In this document: positions 35,833-47,180 of the stretch, piece by piece
Layout: every line of letters starts with the position of its first letter
Position numbering within the stretch: the first letter of the stretch is position 1
DNA from: Vreelandella nanhaiensis
GTDB taxonomy: Bacteria; Pseudomonadota; Gammaproteobacteria; Pseudomonadales; Halomonadaceae
Assembly (NCBI RefSeq): GCF_003990185.1
Contig: NZ_RZHF01000006.1
Span: forward strand, 217,027 to 281,026
DNA length: 64,000 nucleotides
Reading direction: 5' to 3'
The notes under the pieces: model-generated
What the model was told of the DNA's origin: nothing
Database searches by the model: none
The model's input: only the letters and a program-made list of their open reading frames with translations
Translations under genes and position numbers: made by a program

Positions 35833-36758
35833 GCCAGGGCAGCATCACCGTCAAACAGGCCGGGCCGCTGGCTCTGATTCAGGACGCGGGGCGCTTCGGC
35901 GTGGGGCATCTGGGCGTCACCCAAAGCGGCGCTGCCGACTGGATCTCGTTTCGCTGGGCCAACTGGCTGCTGGGCAACCCGATAAATAGCGCGGCGCTGG
36001 AAATCGTCATGGGCGGCAACCTGACGTTAGAAGCAGGCAGCGACGTCTGCCTTGCCCTTGCCGGGGCCGATCTCGATGCTCGTATTGACGGCGAACCGCT
36101 CGCTCCTAATGCGTGCTTTACCCTCAAAGCCGGGCAGTGCCTGACGTTTCGCCAACCGCGCGCCGGGCTCCGCGCTTATCTGGCATTTCCGGGCGGACTG
36201 CAGGCCCCCGAGGTTCTCGGTAGCCGTGCCTGCACCGCGCGGGAAATGATCGGTGGCCTGCATGAAGACGGCAAGCCACTGCAAACCGGTGACCAGCTGA
36301 GTTGGCAAGGTGATACGTCATCGCCCCGCCGAATGCCTGACAATGCCGGTTTGCCCATGCCTCAAAAGCGCTGCCATCTTCCGCTGGTGCTGGGCTCCCA
36401 GATAGCCCACTTTACCGGGCGTAGCCTTTATCAGGCATTCAACCAACCCTGGACAGTCGACCAACGCGCCGACCGTATGGGCATTCGGCTAACCGGCCAA
36501 GCACTTGATAGCAAACTGGAAGGGATGATTTCGGAAGGCATTCCTCTGGGTGCAGTACAAATACCCCCCGATGGCCAACCGATTGTGCTGATGAATGACC
36601 GCCAGACAATTGGCGGCTATCCGCGTATCGGCGCACTCACCCCTAGTGCCTGCGCGCTGCTTTCTCAGTGCCTTCCCGGCACCGAAGTCAGGCTACATCC
36701 GGTGAGTGCCACCCAGGCCCAGGTTACTCATCGCCGTCAGTTGGCTGTGTGGGAGTGA
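35829..36758 (+). CDS. pxpC: 5-oxoprolinase subunit C (KipA family)
   Basis: A 309-residue subunit of 5-oxoprolinase, often annotated as biotin-dependent carboxyltransferase family. Hallmarks are GPLALIQDAGRFGVGHLGV near the N-terminus, LAFPGGLQAPEVLGSRAC, RADRMGIRLTG and QIPPDGQPIVLMNDRQTIGG. It is the last gene of the pxpABC operon and is followed by a strong hairpin. Confidence 0.93.
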   Translation: MSQGSITVKQAGPLALIQDAGRFGVGHLGVTQSGAADWISFRWANWLLGNPINSAALEIVMGGNLTLEAGSDVCLALAGADLDARIDGEPLAPNACFTLKAGQCLTFRQPRAGLRAYLAFPGGLQAPEVLGSRACTAREMIGGLHEDGKPLQTGDQLSWQGDTSSPRRMPDNAGLPMPQKRCHLPLVLGSQIAHFTGRSLYQAFNQPWTVDQRADRMGIRLTGQALDSKLEGMISEGIPLGAVQIPPDGQPIVLMNDRQTIGGYPRIGALTPSACALLSQCLPGTEVRLHPVSATQAQVTHRRQLAVWE

Positions 36759-36782
36759 GCCTTTGAGAAGGGTTCAAGCGCT

Positions 36783-36807
36783 AAAAGGCACCCATGAGGT
36801 GCCTTTT
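36783..36807. terminator. Bidirectional terminator, pxpC and nicX
   Basis: AAAAGGCACC (36783-36792) pairs with GGTGCCTTTT (36798-36807) around a five-base loop. The A-run and T-run at the stem ends let it work on both strands, and the convergent genes pxpC and nicX end on either side. Confidence 0.85.
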
Positions 36808-36828
36808 GCATTGAAATGCCGCTAATAG

Positions 36829-37860
36829 TCAGTTTCGAAGCATCTGTATATCCTTCACAACGATATCGCCCTCAACGACGACAGGCTCATCGTCCAAAAA
36901 TAGAGAGCAATTGCGCATGGGGATATCCAGATGGCAAGCCGTATCGTTGGGCCCGCCCAATTCATTATTGGGGCCGGTGGAGAACATCACATTGCCATAA
37001 AAACTGCGCGGCTCCATGCCCATCCCACCGGGGAACTCACCGGGTACCATGCGGTGCCACTTGGCATCAGGGTTCATGCCCCAGCCAACATGGCTCATGC
37101 CCAGGCCACGCTTGTCGTTGAAGCTATCCATGTAGGATTTAACCAGCTCGGCATCCAGACCACCCCGAATATCGGTAATCCAGCCCTTCTTGATAGTGTA
37201 GGTGATCGGCTCGCGGACATACATGTTCTGAGGCAACAGGACATCGCCGGGCGCCACGACGATGGTGCCGTCTACACCATCATCATCACCGCCTGTAAAC
37301 ACAAAACCGGACGGCCAATGGTCCCAACGGCCAGGTTCATCGGTACACGCATATTCGGCAACTGTCGGGTAGGTATTCAGCTGGTAAGTAACGTCGGTGC
37401 CATGGGCGGAGGTGATGCGCATTACCTTGGCCTTGGCTAGTAGCTCGGCGGCGATCTCGACCTTCTCTCTCAGCTCCTGGGTCGGCAGCATACGCGCCAG
37501 CAGTTCAGGCGGTTCCACCGCGGTAAGAATCCGCGTGCCTGCTGCCTGAATGGCCATCTGTTCAGGGGAGAACAACAGGAAAATGCAGTCTATGAGCATG
37601 TCGCAGTTCTTGAGCGCCTCCACCGCCTCAGGCATGGCGGCAAGCCCTGTAGAGCCAACGTTCCACCCTCCCATAAGCGGCGGTGACGGCAGGCGCATAT
37701 GGTACATATTGGCGCCCAAACGTTGCCCGGCGGCCATGAAAGCATCGGCATAATCGAGCCGGTCGTTGCCCTGGGTCAGCACGATGAGTCTTTCATCGGA
37801 CTGGACGCCAGACATTTTCAACTGGTGAAGACAGATTTCCGTAAAGCTTGCGTGATCCAT
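36829..37860 (-). CDS. nicX: 2,5-dihydroxypyridine 5,6-dioxygenase NicX
   Basis: Fe(II)-dependent ring-cleavage enzyme turning 2,5-dihydroxypyridine into N-formylmaleamate, with an M29-aminopeptidase-like fold. The 343-residue protein has the metal ligands His257 (MSHVGWG), His310 and Asp312 (TACHLDIPM). The spacing is the same as I recall for P. putida NicX, with a constant offset of eight. It is the last gene of the minus-strand nic operon, 124 bases after the symporter gene, and acts after NicC. Confidence 0.9.
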   Translation of the reverse strand: MDHASFTEICLHQLKMSGVQSDERLIVLTQGNDRLDYADAFMAAGQRLGANMYHMRLPSPPLMGGWNVGSTGLAAMPEAVEALKNCDMLIDCIFLLFSPEQMAIQAAGTRILTAVEPPELLARMLPTQELREKVEIAAELLAKAKVMRITSAHGTDVTYQLNTYPTVAEYACTDEPGRWDHWPSGFVFTGGDDDGVDGTIVVAPGDVLLPQNMYVREPITYTIKKGWITDIRGGLDAELVKSYMDSFNDKRGLGMSHVGWGMNPDAKWHRMVPGEFPGGMGMEPRSFYGNVMFSTGPNNELGGPNDTACHLDIPMRNCSLFLDDEPVVVEGDIVVKDIQMLRN

Positions 37861-37904
37861 AACGACTCCTGCATATCGTCAGCATGACGTTGAAGGCGGT
37901 AGCC

Positions 37905-37950
37905 TCTGCCCCGACGCTGGCTGTATTTACCAGCCCAGCATCGAGGCAGA
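37905..37950 (-). other. Imperfect intercistronic hairpin, symporter to nicX
   Basis: The 16-base arms 37905-37920 and 37935-37950 pair at 14 of 16 positions around a 14-base loop. It lies between the symporter stop and the nicX start and lacks a T-tract. An mRNA-processing or stability element, or partial attenuation, is more likely than a full terminator. Confidence 0.4.
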
Positions 37951-37984
37951 CGGTTATCAAGAGATAGCATCGGTAGGAATAGTC

Positions 37985-39496
37985 CTACACAGCGGCTTTC
38001 TGAGATGACGGCGCACTGACCGGAGCGCGCTTCTTACGTCCCAGCTCTTCGGAAATAGCGCTCAGGAAGACATCGGCCGAAGCCTTGTGCGGCTTGGTGG
38101 CAAGGCTTACGCCCACAAAAAGGAACGTCGAGACAAAGATGCCCCAAATACCGGCGGGTAAACCCAGCAGGGAGTTACCCGTAGCATACATAACCAGCAC
38201 GAACACACTGGTACCCACGACGCTTGCCAGCGCACCGGCAGCAGTGCCACGCTTCCAGTAGAAAGCCCCGATAATGGCGGGCACCATGGCGACCAGGCCT
38301 GATGAAGCCGCCACTGAAAGTACGGCAATCAAATCCAGCTGCAGCTCAGCGAAGCCTAATGCCAGCAACGCAATAACCGGGACGACGATCTTGCCCATCA
38401 GCAGCTGGCGCTTTTCATCCACCCCTGTTTTGGCGTTGGCATAGACATCCCGGGACAGCATGGAGGCCAAGGTCAGCATGATCGAATCGATCGTTGAGAC
38501 GGCAGCGGCCATGATACCGATCATAACGATGACACCCAGCACCGGCGGGATAAAGTCAGATGCAAGCAGTGCCGGTGTTGCAAGGTCGGCGCGCGCAAGA
38601 TCGGGAAACGCAGCAAGCGCCGAGAAGCCCCACAGCACGGATACCAGTGTATAAATGAAGCCGAATACCAGAAAACCGATTAGCATCTGACGCATGGAGC
38701 GCAAGGAAGACGGCATGAAAAGACGCTGGCTTACCTGCGGATTGGATAGACTGAAGAAGAACCAGGGAATGCTCAAGCCCAGGAAGGTGACCAGGCTAAA
38801 AAGCCCCGGCCCCGGCACGCTGAGCGAGGCGGGATGCTCGGTTGCAAGCGTGCCGAACAGGCCGCTAAAGCCACCCAGCCCCTGGATGACCAGAAAGGCC
38901 ACCAGCGTCGAGGCAACGATCATCATCAAAGCCTGTAACGAGTCGGTCCACATCACTGAACGAATACCGGCAATATAGGAGAAGAAAACCGCTATCACCG
39001 TTGCCATTACCACCCCCGTGGTAAACGTGATGGCACCATCGGTCATGCCTTCCAGAAGGTAGCCCACCCCAGCGAGCTGAACGGCAGAGTAAGGGATCAG
39101 AAAGATACAGCTGGCAATCGAGACAGCCATCGCCACATGCTTGCTGTTATAGCGATGTCCCAACATTTCACTGGGAGTGACGAAGCCAAACTTTTTGCCG
39201 ACCGCCCAAAAACGCGGGCCAAAAACGGCCACCAGCGAAACACCAGCAAAATAGATGATCTCAAAACCCAGCGCGCCGACGCCGCCGGCATAGGTTAAAC
39301 CCGCCAAGCCCACCATCATGAAAGCGCTATAGGTTGTCGCGCTGTAGCTCAGCGCCGACACAAAACCATTCATCTGCCGGTTGCCAAGGAAGTAGCCCGA
39401 CATACTTTCCGCTGGCCCCTGACGGGAGAGGAAGGCAATACCGACCGCGATCAGCAGATAGATGGCAATTGACCACCAGATCATTGACTCAGTCAT
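37985..39496 (-). CDS. Sodium:solute symporter, probable nicotinate importer
   Basis: SSS-family permease of about 503 residues and 13 hydrophobic segments. Typical stretches are MSGYFLGNRQMNGFVSALSY, SATTYSAFMMVGLAGLTYAG and the Na+-site region MAAAVSTIDSIMLTLASMLS. An upstream in-frame codon at 39598 would place the start inside the previous gene. The ATG at 39496 has AGGAG and overlaps the preceding gene by eight bases. Its position between nicB and nicX, and the absence of an MFS-type NicT, suggest it imports nicotinate or a hydroxylated derivative. Confidence 0.85.
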   Translation of the reverse strand: MTESMIWWSIAIYLLIAVGIAFLSRQGPAESMSGYFLGNRQMNGFVSALSYSATTYSAFMMVGLAGLTYAGGVGALGFEIIYFAGVSLVAVFGPRFWAVGKKFGFVTPSEMLGHRYNSKHVAMAVSIASCIFLIPYSAVQLAGVGYLLEGMTDGAITFTTGVVMATVIAVFFSYIAGIRSVMWTDSLQALMMIVASTLVAFLVIQGLGGFSGLFGTLATEHPASLSVPGPGLFSLVTFLGLSIPWFFFSLSNPQVSQRLFMPSSLRSMRQMLIGFLVFGFIYTLVSVLWGFSALAAFPDLARADLATPALLASDFIPPVLGVIVMIGIMAAAVSTIDSIMLTLASMLSRDVYANAKTGVDEKRQLLMGKIVVPVIALLALGFAELQLDLIAVLSVAASSGLVAMVPAIIGAFYWKRGTAAGALASVVGTSVFVLVMYATGNSLLGLPAGIWGIFVSTFLFVGVSLATKPHKASADVFLSAISEELGRKKRAPVSAPSSQKAAV

Positions 39497-39677
39497 GGTC
39501 GTGCTCCTCGAAATCCTTAGTAATGAAGATGTTAAGTGCAATAACCACAAGCCCCGCACAGGTCCAGAAGAGGAAACTGCCGTACCAGGCCGCGACATTC
39601 GTTAGTAGGGTGTAGGGCACAAGACAGCTCAAAAGAACCACTATCCAGACTGTCCATATCCACTTGCTGCGTTTCAT
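39489..39677 (-). CDS. Small two-helix membrane protein (DUF3311-like), symporter partner
   Basis: A 62-residue protein with two hydrophobic helices (about 6-24 and 30-52) and an acidic tail DFEEHDHD. Small membrane proteins of this type (DUF3311 and relatives) are commonly encoded just upstream of sodium:solute symporters. Here the reading frame overlaps the symporter start by eight bases, implying translational coupling. An accessory or stability role for the importer is inferred. Assignment to DUF3311 is by size and context, not by a distinctive motif. Confidence 0.75.
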   Translation of the reverse strand: MKRSKWIWTVWIVVLLSCLVPYTLLTNVAAWYGSFLFWTCAGLVVIALNIFITKDFEEHDHD

Positions 39678-39698
39678 GATCCACCTCGTTTTGTAGTG

Positions 39699-42600
39699 TC
39701 AGAGAGAAGAGGGCGTATTGTTGTGATGAGGCTGGCGTATTGCGGCAACGCGTTGTTCAAGTTGTTGCCAGGGAGGTGCCTCGGGCGCGAAGCGTGCCCG
39801 TAGATAGGTTGCCAGGGTAGCGACTTGCGTGTCGCTGAAGCTGTCGGCAAACCCCGGCATGTTACCTACACCAGGGACGGTGTCAGCATGCACACCGCCT
39901 AAAATCGATTGAATAACGTTATCGGGACGATCGCTGTGCAGATTGGTATTCAGCGCAAGCGACGTTCGGGCTCGGGTAAACGATGGCAAGCCATTATCCA
40001 AGTGACAGGCTGCGCAGGCACCTTCAAATAAACGCTCCCCTTCCTCCATGCCGCTGGGACTAACCGCCGCTGCGGCCAAGCGGCGCTGGGCTTCGGCTTG
40101 CTGTGTCTCACTGTCTCCAGACGGCGCTTCCATCTGCTGCGCTACATAATGGGCAATGGCGCGAACGTCATACTCGGGCAGTTCGCTCAACCCGGCAACC
40201 ACGGGTGCCATAGGCCCCGAAGCCACGCCATGCAATGCCGATTCGCCGTGGCGTAAATAGTCGTATAGCGAGCTCTCGCTCCAGCCAACGGGTGATCGCG
40301 AAAGCGTGTTCAAGGCAGGCGCTTCCCATCCATCCACTACGGCACCGGCAAAGTAGTACTTGCCGCCCTTTTCCGCACCCATCGCATTGCGCGGACTATG
40401 GCAGGCACTGCAATGCCCGAGCCCTTCAGCGAGATAAGCGCCGCGATTGTAGAGTTCGCTTTGCGCAGGGTCCGGCTGAAAAGGTTTTGGATCGTGATAA
40501 AGCGCATTCCAGGGCGCCATGAGCGCACGCACATTGAAAGGAAACGATAGATCATTTTTGGGCACTGGCGCCGATACAGCAGGCTGGGCCATCAGGTAAG
40601 CATAAAGCGCCTGAAGGTCGGCATCGCTGGTCTTGGCAAATGCCGTGTAGGGGAATGCAGGATACAGATGACGGCCATCACGGCTGATCCCGTGGCGCAT
40701 CGCGCGTTCGAACGCAGCGTACGACCACCGGCCAATTCCCGTCGCCTCATCAGGCGTAATGTTCGTGCTATAAAGCGTGCCGAACGGCGTATCAAAAGCG
40801 TGACCGCCGGTATTTACCGCGCCACCTTCGACGGTGTGGCAAGCGGCACAATCGCCTGCCGCCGCCACCAGCCGCCCACGTTCGATAGTTTCAGCAGAAT
40901 AAAGAGTCGCTACCGGTCGGGAGACCGGTGCAACCGCCCCTTTCCAGGGCCAGGCCATGGCCGCACTACCGGCAACCGTCATAAAAGCAGCGGCCGCTAG
41001 CCATTTACGACGTGGCGATCTGTCTTTTCGGGATAAAAGCAGGCTATCGCGGCCTGTGGATGCATCCATACCCTGCTCTTGCAGCGCCTGCCGCACCCGG
41101 CTAGCCGTGAAAGGCGGCTGTCGAAAACGTATACCTGTGGCATCGAACAACGCATTGGCGATGACGGCGACACCCGGCGAAAACTCGGTATCCTCCAGAG
41201 TAGCTGGCAATGTAGAAGAAGTTTCATTTGACGTCATCGCCTGCCTTTCAAACAAAGGCTGGCGCCTCGCCAATGGCGTATTTTGCTTATCCTTCAGGCG
41301 GCCATCGCCCCACTCATCGAAAGCCGGCTCACTTCCCAGCAGTGGGCTCGCTTCACCTAATACACGCGCTTGAAGCGTGTGTTGCAAATGCGTTGTATCA
41401 ACTTCGATGCCCGAATCCTGACCTACGACCAGACGCGTCAACTGCACAGTTCCCGTGACCCGGTTGACCTCGACGTCGGCAATCCAGGCAGAGCGTACGC
41501 CACTGTCCAGACGCTGTTGACGGTCGGGTAGCTGTGCATAGGCCAAACCACGCCCCTGTAACAGGTCACTCGACGCTGCTCGAGAAGGAGTATTTGTCTG
41601 CCAGTCAGCTCGCTTGGCAACCGATTCAATAAGCTCGCGACCTCGCGCATCGCCAAGATAACGCAGGCGTAACGCTAGCGGGTTCTGGCCGCGTGCATGA
41701 GCGACTTCATCGAGAAATGATTCACGAGCGAACGTTTGCTGAATACCCAGCAGGGTATCGCTCAACGGCTGCCCCGAGGGGGCCCCGGTATGCGCCGATA
41801 GATACGCGTTTTGGAAGGTATACGGAGAATACAGCGGCTTTTCAGTATCCTCTAAAACGCTCTGCACGGGCGCTCGCCCGCTCAGAAACAGCCCAACGGC
41901 CGTTACCTCGCCACTGGCATGCGCCTGCCGGTAGCGATAACGCTCAATGTGATTCTCTTCATCAAAGGCGGCACTTAATGATAGGCGTTGCGCTTGCCCG
42001 AGCGCCTTAACATCAACGCTGTATTGCGCATCCAGCCATACAGCGACCGGATGGCCCAGCGCGCGCGCCATCAGGGCAGCATCCACGGCGGCATCGTCAC
42101 CACAATGGCGGCCAAGCCCAGATGCCATGCGCCGTTCTGCTCCCTCGCTGGTATAAAGCGCTATTTGCTCCATTTCCAATGTCGTTAGGGCACTCAAATC
42201 CTGGCGCAGCGCTTCCGGCGTTGTGGTTTGTGTCCAAACCTCAAGGCGGTCGTTTCGATACTCGGCAACCACCCAGCCTTCGGCTTCCCCCCAGCGCATG
42301 CGGCTGGGCCAGCCGTAGTCGCGTTCATATCTGTCAGTGTGGCTACCTTCGACATCGGCTACGCCAGTTTTTTTGTTTGCTGGGGTCTTGCGGCTTTCTT
42401 CGTTTGTGCGTGTTTGCTGTGCTGGCGTAGCCGATAGCGGGTCGTGTGGCTGCCAGCTTAGGATCAGGCGCTTAGCGGCATCACGCGCGTTTTCAATACT
42501 GTTTGCCACGACCCCAACAAAATTGCCCTCAACTACAGCCTTTGCTTCATATGGTAATGCCTTCAGTGCCGACGTATCGATGTGCGCCAGCCGATCACAC

Positions 42601-42722
42601 GTAAAATGTTCGCCGCTCCAGCGGTAGTGAGGCGGACGCACCACAACACCGTAGCGCACGTTCTCGAAACCGGTGGACAAGGCAGTCTGATAGGGCTGCA
42701 CCGTAGAATGGGACTCAGTCAT
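39699..42722 (-). CDS. nicB: Cytochrome-fused nicotinate hydroxylase subunit with reduced Mo domain (NicB-like)
   Basis: A 1007-residue fusion. Residues 1-550 resemble the molybdenum subunit of xanthine-oxidase-type hydroxylases, a membrane anchor follows at about 573-593, and three c-type heme motifs sit at CAACH 625, CSACH 771 and CAACH 903. This is the NicB layout that passes electrons from nicotinate hydroxylation to the respiratory chain. The Mo-type part is abbreviated. It lacks about the first 190 residues of the homologue at 47884, including GHVDLGTG. SGCYGRN is degraded to SGLGRH, and GVGE, holding the catalytic Glu, aligns with TLED at 508-511. The ATG at 42722 overlaps the nicA stop, so upstream in-frame codons are rejected. 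Confidence 0.85.
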   Translation of the reverse strand: MTESHSTVQPYQTALSTGFENVRYGVVVRPPHYRWSGEHFTCDRLAHIDTSALKALPYEAKAVVEGNFVGVVANSIENARDAAKRLILSWQPHDPLSATPAQQTRTNEESRKTPANKKTGVADVEGSHTDRYERDYGWPSRMRWGEAEGWVVAEYRNDRLEVWTQTTTPEALRQDLSALTTLEMEQIALYTSEGAERRMASGLGRHCGDDAAVDAALMARALGHPVAVWLDAQYSVDVKALGQAQRLSLSAAFDEENHIERYRYRQAHASGEVTAVGLFLSGRAPVQSVLEDTEKPLYSPYTFQNAYLSAHTGAPSGQPLSDTLLGIQQTFARESFLDEVAHARGQNPLALRLRYLGDARGRELIESVAKRADWQTNTPSRAASSDLLQGRGLAYAQLPDRQQRLDSGVRSAWIADVEVNRVTGTVQLTRLVVGQDSGIEVDTTHLQHTLQARVLGEASPLLGSEPAFDEWGDGRLKDKQNTPLARRQPLFERQAMTSNETSSTLPATLEDTEFSPGVAVIANALFDATGIRFRQPPFTASRVRQALQEQGMDASTGRDSLLLSRKDRSPRRKWLAAAAFMTVAGSAAMAWPWKGAVAPVSRPVATLYSAETIERGRLVAAAGDCAACHTVEGGAVNTGGHAFDTPFGTLYSTNITPDEATGIGRWSYAAFERAMRHGISRDGRHLYPAFPYTAFAKTSDADLQALYAYLMAQPAVSAPVPKNDLSFPFNVRALMAPWNALYHDPKPFQPDPAQSELYNRGAYLAEGLGHCSACHSPRNAMGAEKGGKYYFAGAVVDGWEAPALNTLSRSPVGWSESSLYDYLRHGESALHGVASGPMAPVVAGLSELPEYDVRAIAHYVAQQMEAPSGDSETQQAEAQRRLAAAAVSPSGMEEGERLFEGACAACHLDNGLPSFTRARTSLALNTNLHSDRPDNVIQSILGGVHADTVPGVGNMPGFADSFSDTQVATLATYLRARFAPEAPPWQQLEQRVAAIRQPHHNNTPSSL

Positions 42723-43200
42723 CAATGCCTCCCAACGCCGCAGCGTTGAGGGCGACAGCGCGATGGGCGGCATCCAGGATTTCCAGGTGCGTGCCACAAC
42801 GACAAAGATGATGCTCCAGCGCCGCCCCTATCTGTCCAGAAGAGGGGGCGGAGGTGTGATTCAACAACGAACGGATGCTGATAATCATGCCATTCAGGCA
42901 ATAGCCACATTGTGCTGCCTGCGCATCGATAAACGCCTGTTGGACGGGGTCCAGGCGGTCCTTATCGGCCAGCCCATCCAGCGTCGTCACTTCACGTCCA
43001 ACCACCGAGGCGACTGTCAGCACGCAGGCTCTGGCAGCCATGCCATCCACCAGCACACTGCACGCACCGCATTCGCCCAGCCCGCAGCCATACTTCGGGC
43101 CGTTCAGCGCCAGGTCATTACGCAGTGCGTTGAGCAGAGGTGTTGTGGGCGGAATGGCCAGCTCAACGTTCTGTCCATTCACTTTTAGCTTCAGCGTCAT
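42715..43200 (-). CDS. nicA: Nicotinate hydroxylase [2Fe-2S] subunit NicA
   Basis: A 161-residue iron-sulfur subunit of the two-component nicotinate hydroxylase, which makes 6-hydroxynicotinate. The plant-type cluster is bound by YGCGLGECGACSVLVDG with a later Cys in ARACVL. The C-terminal cluster is bound by QCGYCLNG and LCRCGTH. It is the first gene of the minus-strand nic operon and overlaps nicB. Its promoter lies in the 450-base divergent gap shared with nicC. Confidence 0.93.
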   Translation of the reverse strand: MTLKLKVNGQNVELAIPPTTPLLNALRNDLALNGPKYGCGLGECGACSVLVDGMAARACVLTVASVVGREVTTLDGLADKDRLDPVQQAFIDAQAAQCGYCLNGMIISIRSLLNHTSAPSSGQIGAALEHHLCRCGTHLEILDAAHRAVALNAAALGGIDD

Positions 43201-45647
<2,447 letters not shown>

Positions 45648-45660
45648 GAGACCGATTGCC

Positions 45661-46422
45661 ATGACGCTTAAAACCAAGACCTACCGCATCGGCCAGATCG
45701 TGCCGAGCTCCAATATCACCATGGAGACGGAAATTCCCGCCATGCTCACCGCACGGCAATTGATACGCCCCGAGCGCTTCACTTTTCACTCCAGCCGCAT
45801 GCGTATGAAAACCGTGAGCAAAGATGAGCTGGCCGCCATGGATGGGGAATCCGACCGCTGCGCGCTGGAACTTTCCGACGCTGCCGTGGACGTCATGGGG
45901 TACGCCTGCCTAGTGGCCATCATGTCTATGGGCCCGGGCTATCACCGTGAGTCCCAGAAGCGCCTACGCAGCCGCACTGAAGAAAATGGCTGCGATACGC
46001 CGGTCGTCACCAGCGCCGGCGCCCTGGTAGATGCCCTACACGTAATGAAAGCCAAACGCGTAGTCGTGGTAGCTCCCTATATGAAGCCGCTGACTGAAAT
46101 GGTGGTGGATTACATTCGTCAGGAAAACATCGAGGTGGTCGACTACCGGGCGCTGGAAATTCCCAACAACCTGGACGTGGCGCGTCATGACCCGGCCAAG
46201 CTGCCCGAAATCGTCGCCAGTCTAGACTTGAGCGATATCGATGCCATCGTGCTTTCGGCCTGCGTACAGATGCCCTCACTACCGGCCGTCGCCAAGGTCG
46301 AGGCGCTGACCGGCAAGCCGGTGGTGACCGCCGCCATCGCCACTACTTACGCCATGCTCAAAGCACTGGACCTGGAACCGGTGGTGCCCGGCGCTGGCGC
46401 CCTGCTCTCCGGCGCTTACTAG
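45661..46422 (+). CDS. nicE: Maleate cis-trans isomerase NicE
   Basis: Converts maleate to fumarate, the last step before the TCA cycle. It belongs to the Asp/Glu racemase superfamily, with 253 residues. The two catalytic cysteines are Cys83 (GYACLVAIMSMG) and Cys201 (VLSACVQMPSLP), matching the paired cysteines of known maleate isomerases. An in-frame codon at 45592 lies inside nicD and is rejected for the ATG at 45661, whose ribosome site is weak. Translation probably depends on coupling with nicD 13 bases upstream. Confidence 0.92.
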   Translation: MTLKTKTYRIGQIVPSSNITMETEIPAMLTARQLIRPERFTFHSSRMRMKTVSKDELAAMDGESDRCALELSDAAVDVMGYACLVAIMSMGPGYHRESQKRLRSRTEENGCDTPVVTSAGALVDALHVMKAKRVVVVAPYMKPLTEMVVDYIRQENIEVVDYRALEIPNNLDVARHDPAKLPEIVASLDLSDIDAIVLSACVQMPSLPAVAKVEALTGKPVVTAAIATTYAMLKALDLEPVVPGAGALLSGAY

Positions 46423-46432
46423 GAGCTTACCC

Positions 46433-47104
46433 ATGGCGACTCATGATGCGACTCAAGACAGCTCGGCCCAGGAGAACTCGGCCCAGGAGAACTATCGGGG
46501 CGTCTGGGATGGGCGCATCGGCTTCGGGCGCAAGGCGGCGCTTTTGGTGGTGGACTTCATGCAGGGCTACGTGTTGAAGGAGTCGCCGCTCTACGCTCCA
46601 GGCGTTGTGGAGGCTGTGGCCAATATGCCACCACTTCTCGATGCTGCCCGCCAGAGCGGGACCCCGGTTATCCACACCAATATCCTCTACCACGCGCCGG
46701 ATCAAATCGATGGCGGCATCTGGGTGAAGAAATCGCCGGTCATGCGCGCCATGGTGCCAGGCAACCCCTTCGCCGAGTTCTGCACTGAAGTGGTGCCGAG
46801 TTCAACGGAGCCGGTCATTACCAAACAGTACGCGAGCGCCTTCTTTGGCACCTCGCTTACCGCCATGCTGGTGGCGATGGGCGTAGACACGATCATCGTC
46901 ACCGGCTGCTCGACCAGCGGCTGCATTCGTGCCACCGCCGTCGACGGCCTACAGCACGGCTTTCGCGTGATGGTGGTGCGCGACTGCGTGGGCGACCGCC
47001 ATTCTGATCCGCACGAGGCGAATTTGTTCGATATCGACAGCAAGTACGGCGATGTCATCGACCGCCAGGCAGCGATTGATCATTTGCTGAACCATAGCTC
47101 TTAA
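46433..47104 (+). CDS. nicF: Maleamate amidohydrolase NicF
   Basis: Isochorismatase-fold hydrolase that releases ammonia from maleamate, giving maleate for NicE. The 223-residue protein has the Asp-Lys-Cys triad at Asp41 (LLVVDFMQGY), Lys131 (VITKQYASAF) and Cys164 (CSTSGCIRAT). The N-terminal arm contains a perfect 15-base tandem repeat encoding SAQEN twice (46463-46492), outside the catalytic fold. TAGGAG precedes the start. It ends the plus-strand nicCDEF operon, before a clear terminator. Confidence 0.92.
   Translation: MATHDATQDSSAQENSAQENYRGVWDGRIGFGRKAALLVVDFMQGYVLKESPLYAPGVVEAVANMPPLLDAARQSGTPVIHTNILYHAPDQIDGGIWVKKSPVMRAMVPGNPFAEFCTEVVPSSTEPVITKQYASAFFGTSLTAMLVAMGVDTIIVTGCSTSGCIRATAVDGLQHGFRVMVVRDCVGDRHSDPHEANLFDIDSKYGDVIDRQAAIDHLLNHSS
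46463..46492 (+). repeat. Two-copy 15-base tandem repeat in nicF
   Basis: TCGGCCCAGGAGAAC occurs twice in direct succession (46463-46477 and 46478-46492), adding five residues to the NicF N-terminal arm without changing frame. It looks like a recent slippage duplication. Confidence 0.85.
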
Positions 47105-47130
47105 GTACACAAGCAGGAAGAGCAACTAAG

Positions 47131-47162
47131 AGCCCCTTTTGCAAATCAAAGGGGCTTTTTGT
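47131..47162 (+). terminator. Rho-independent terminator after nicF
   Basis: AGCCCCTTT (47131-47139) pairs with AAAGGGGCT (47148-47156), followed by a T-run. It closes the nicCDEF operon and lies just before the convergent MarR gene. Confidence 0.88.
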
Positions 47163-47180
47163 ATCAGGCCATCATATATT

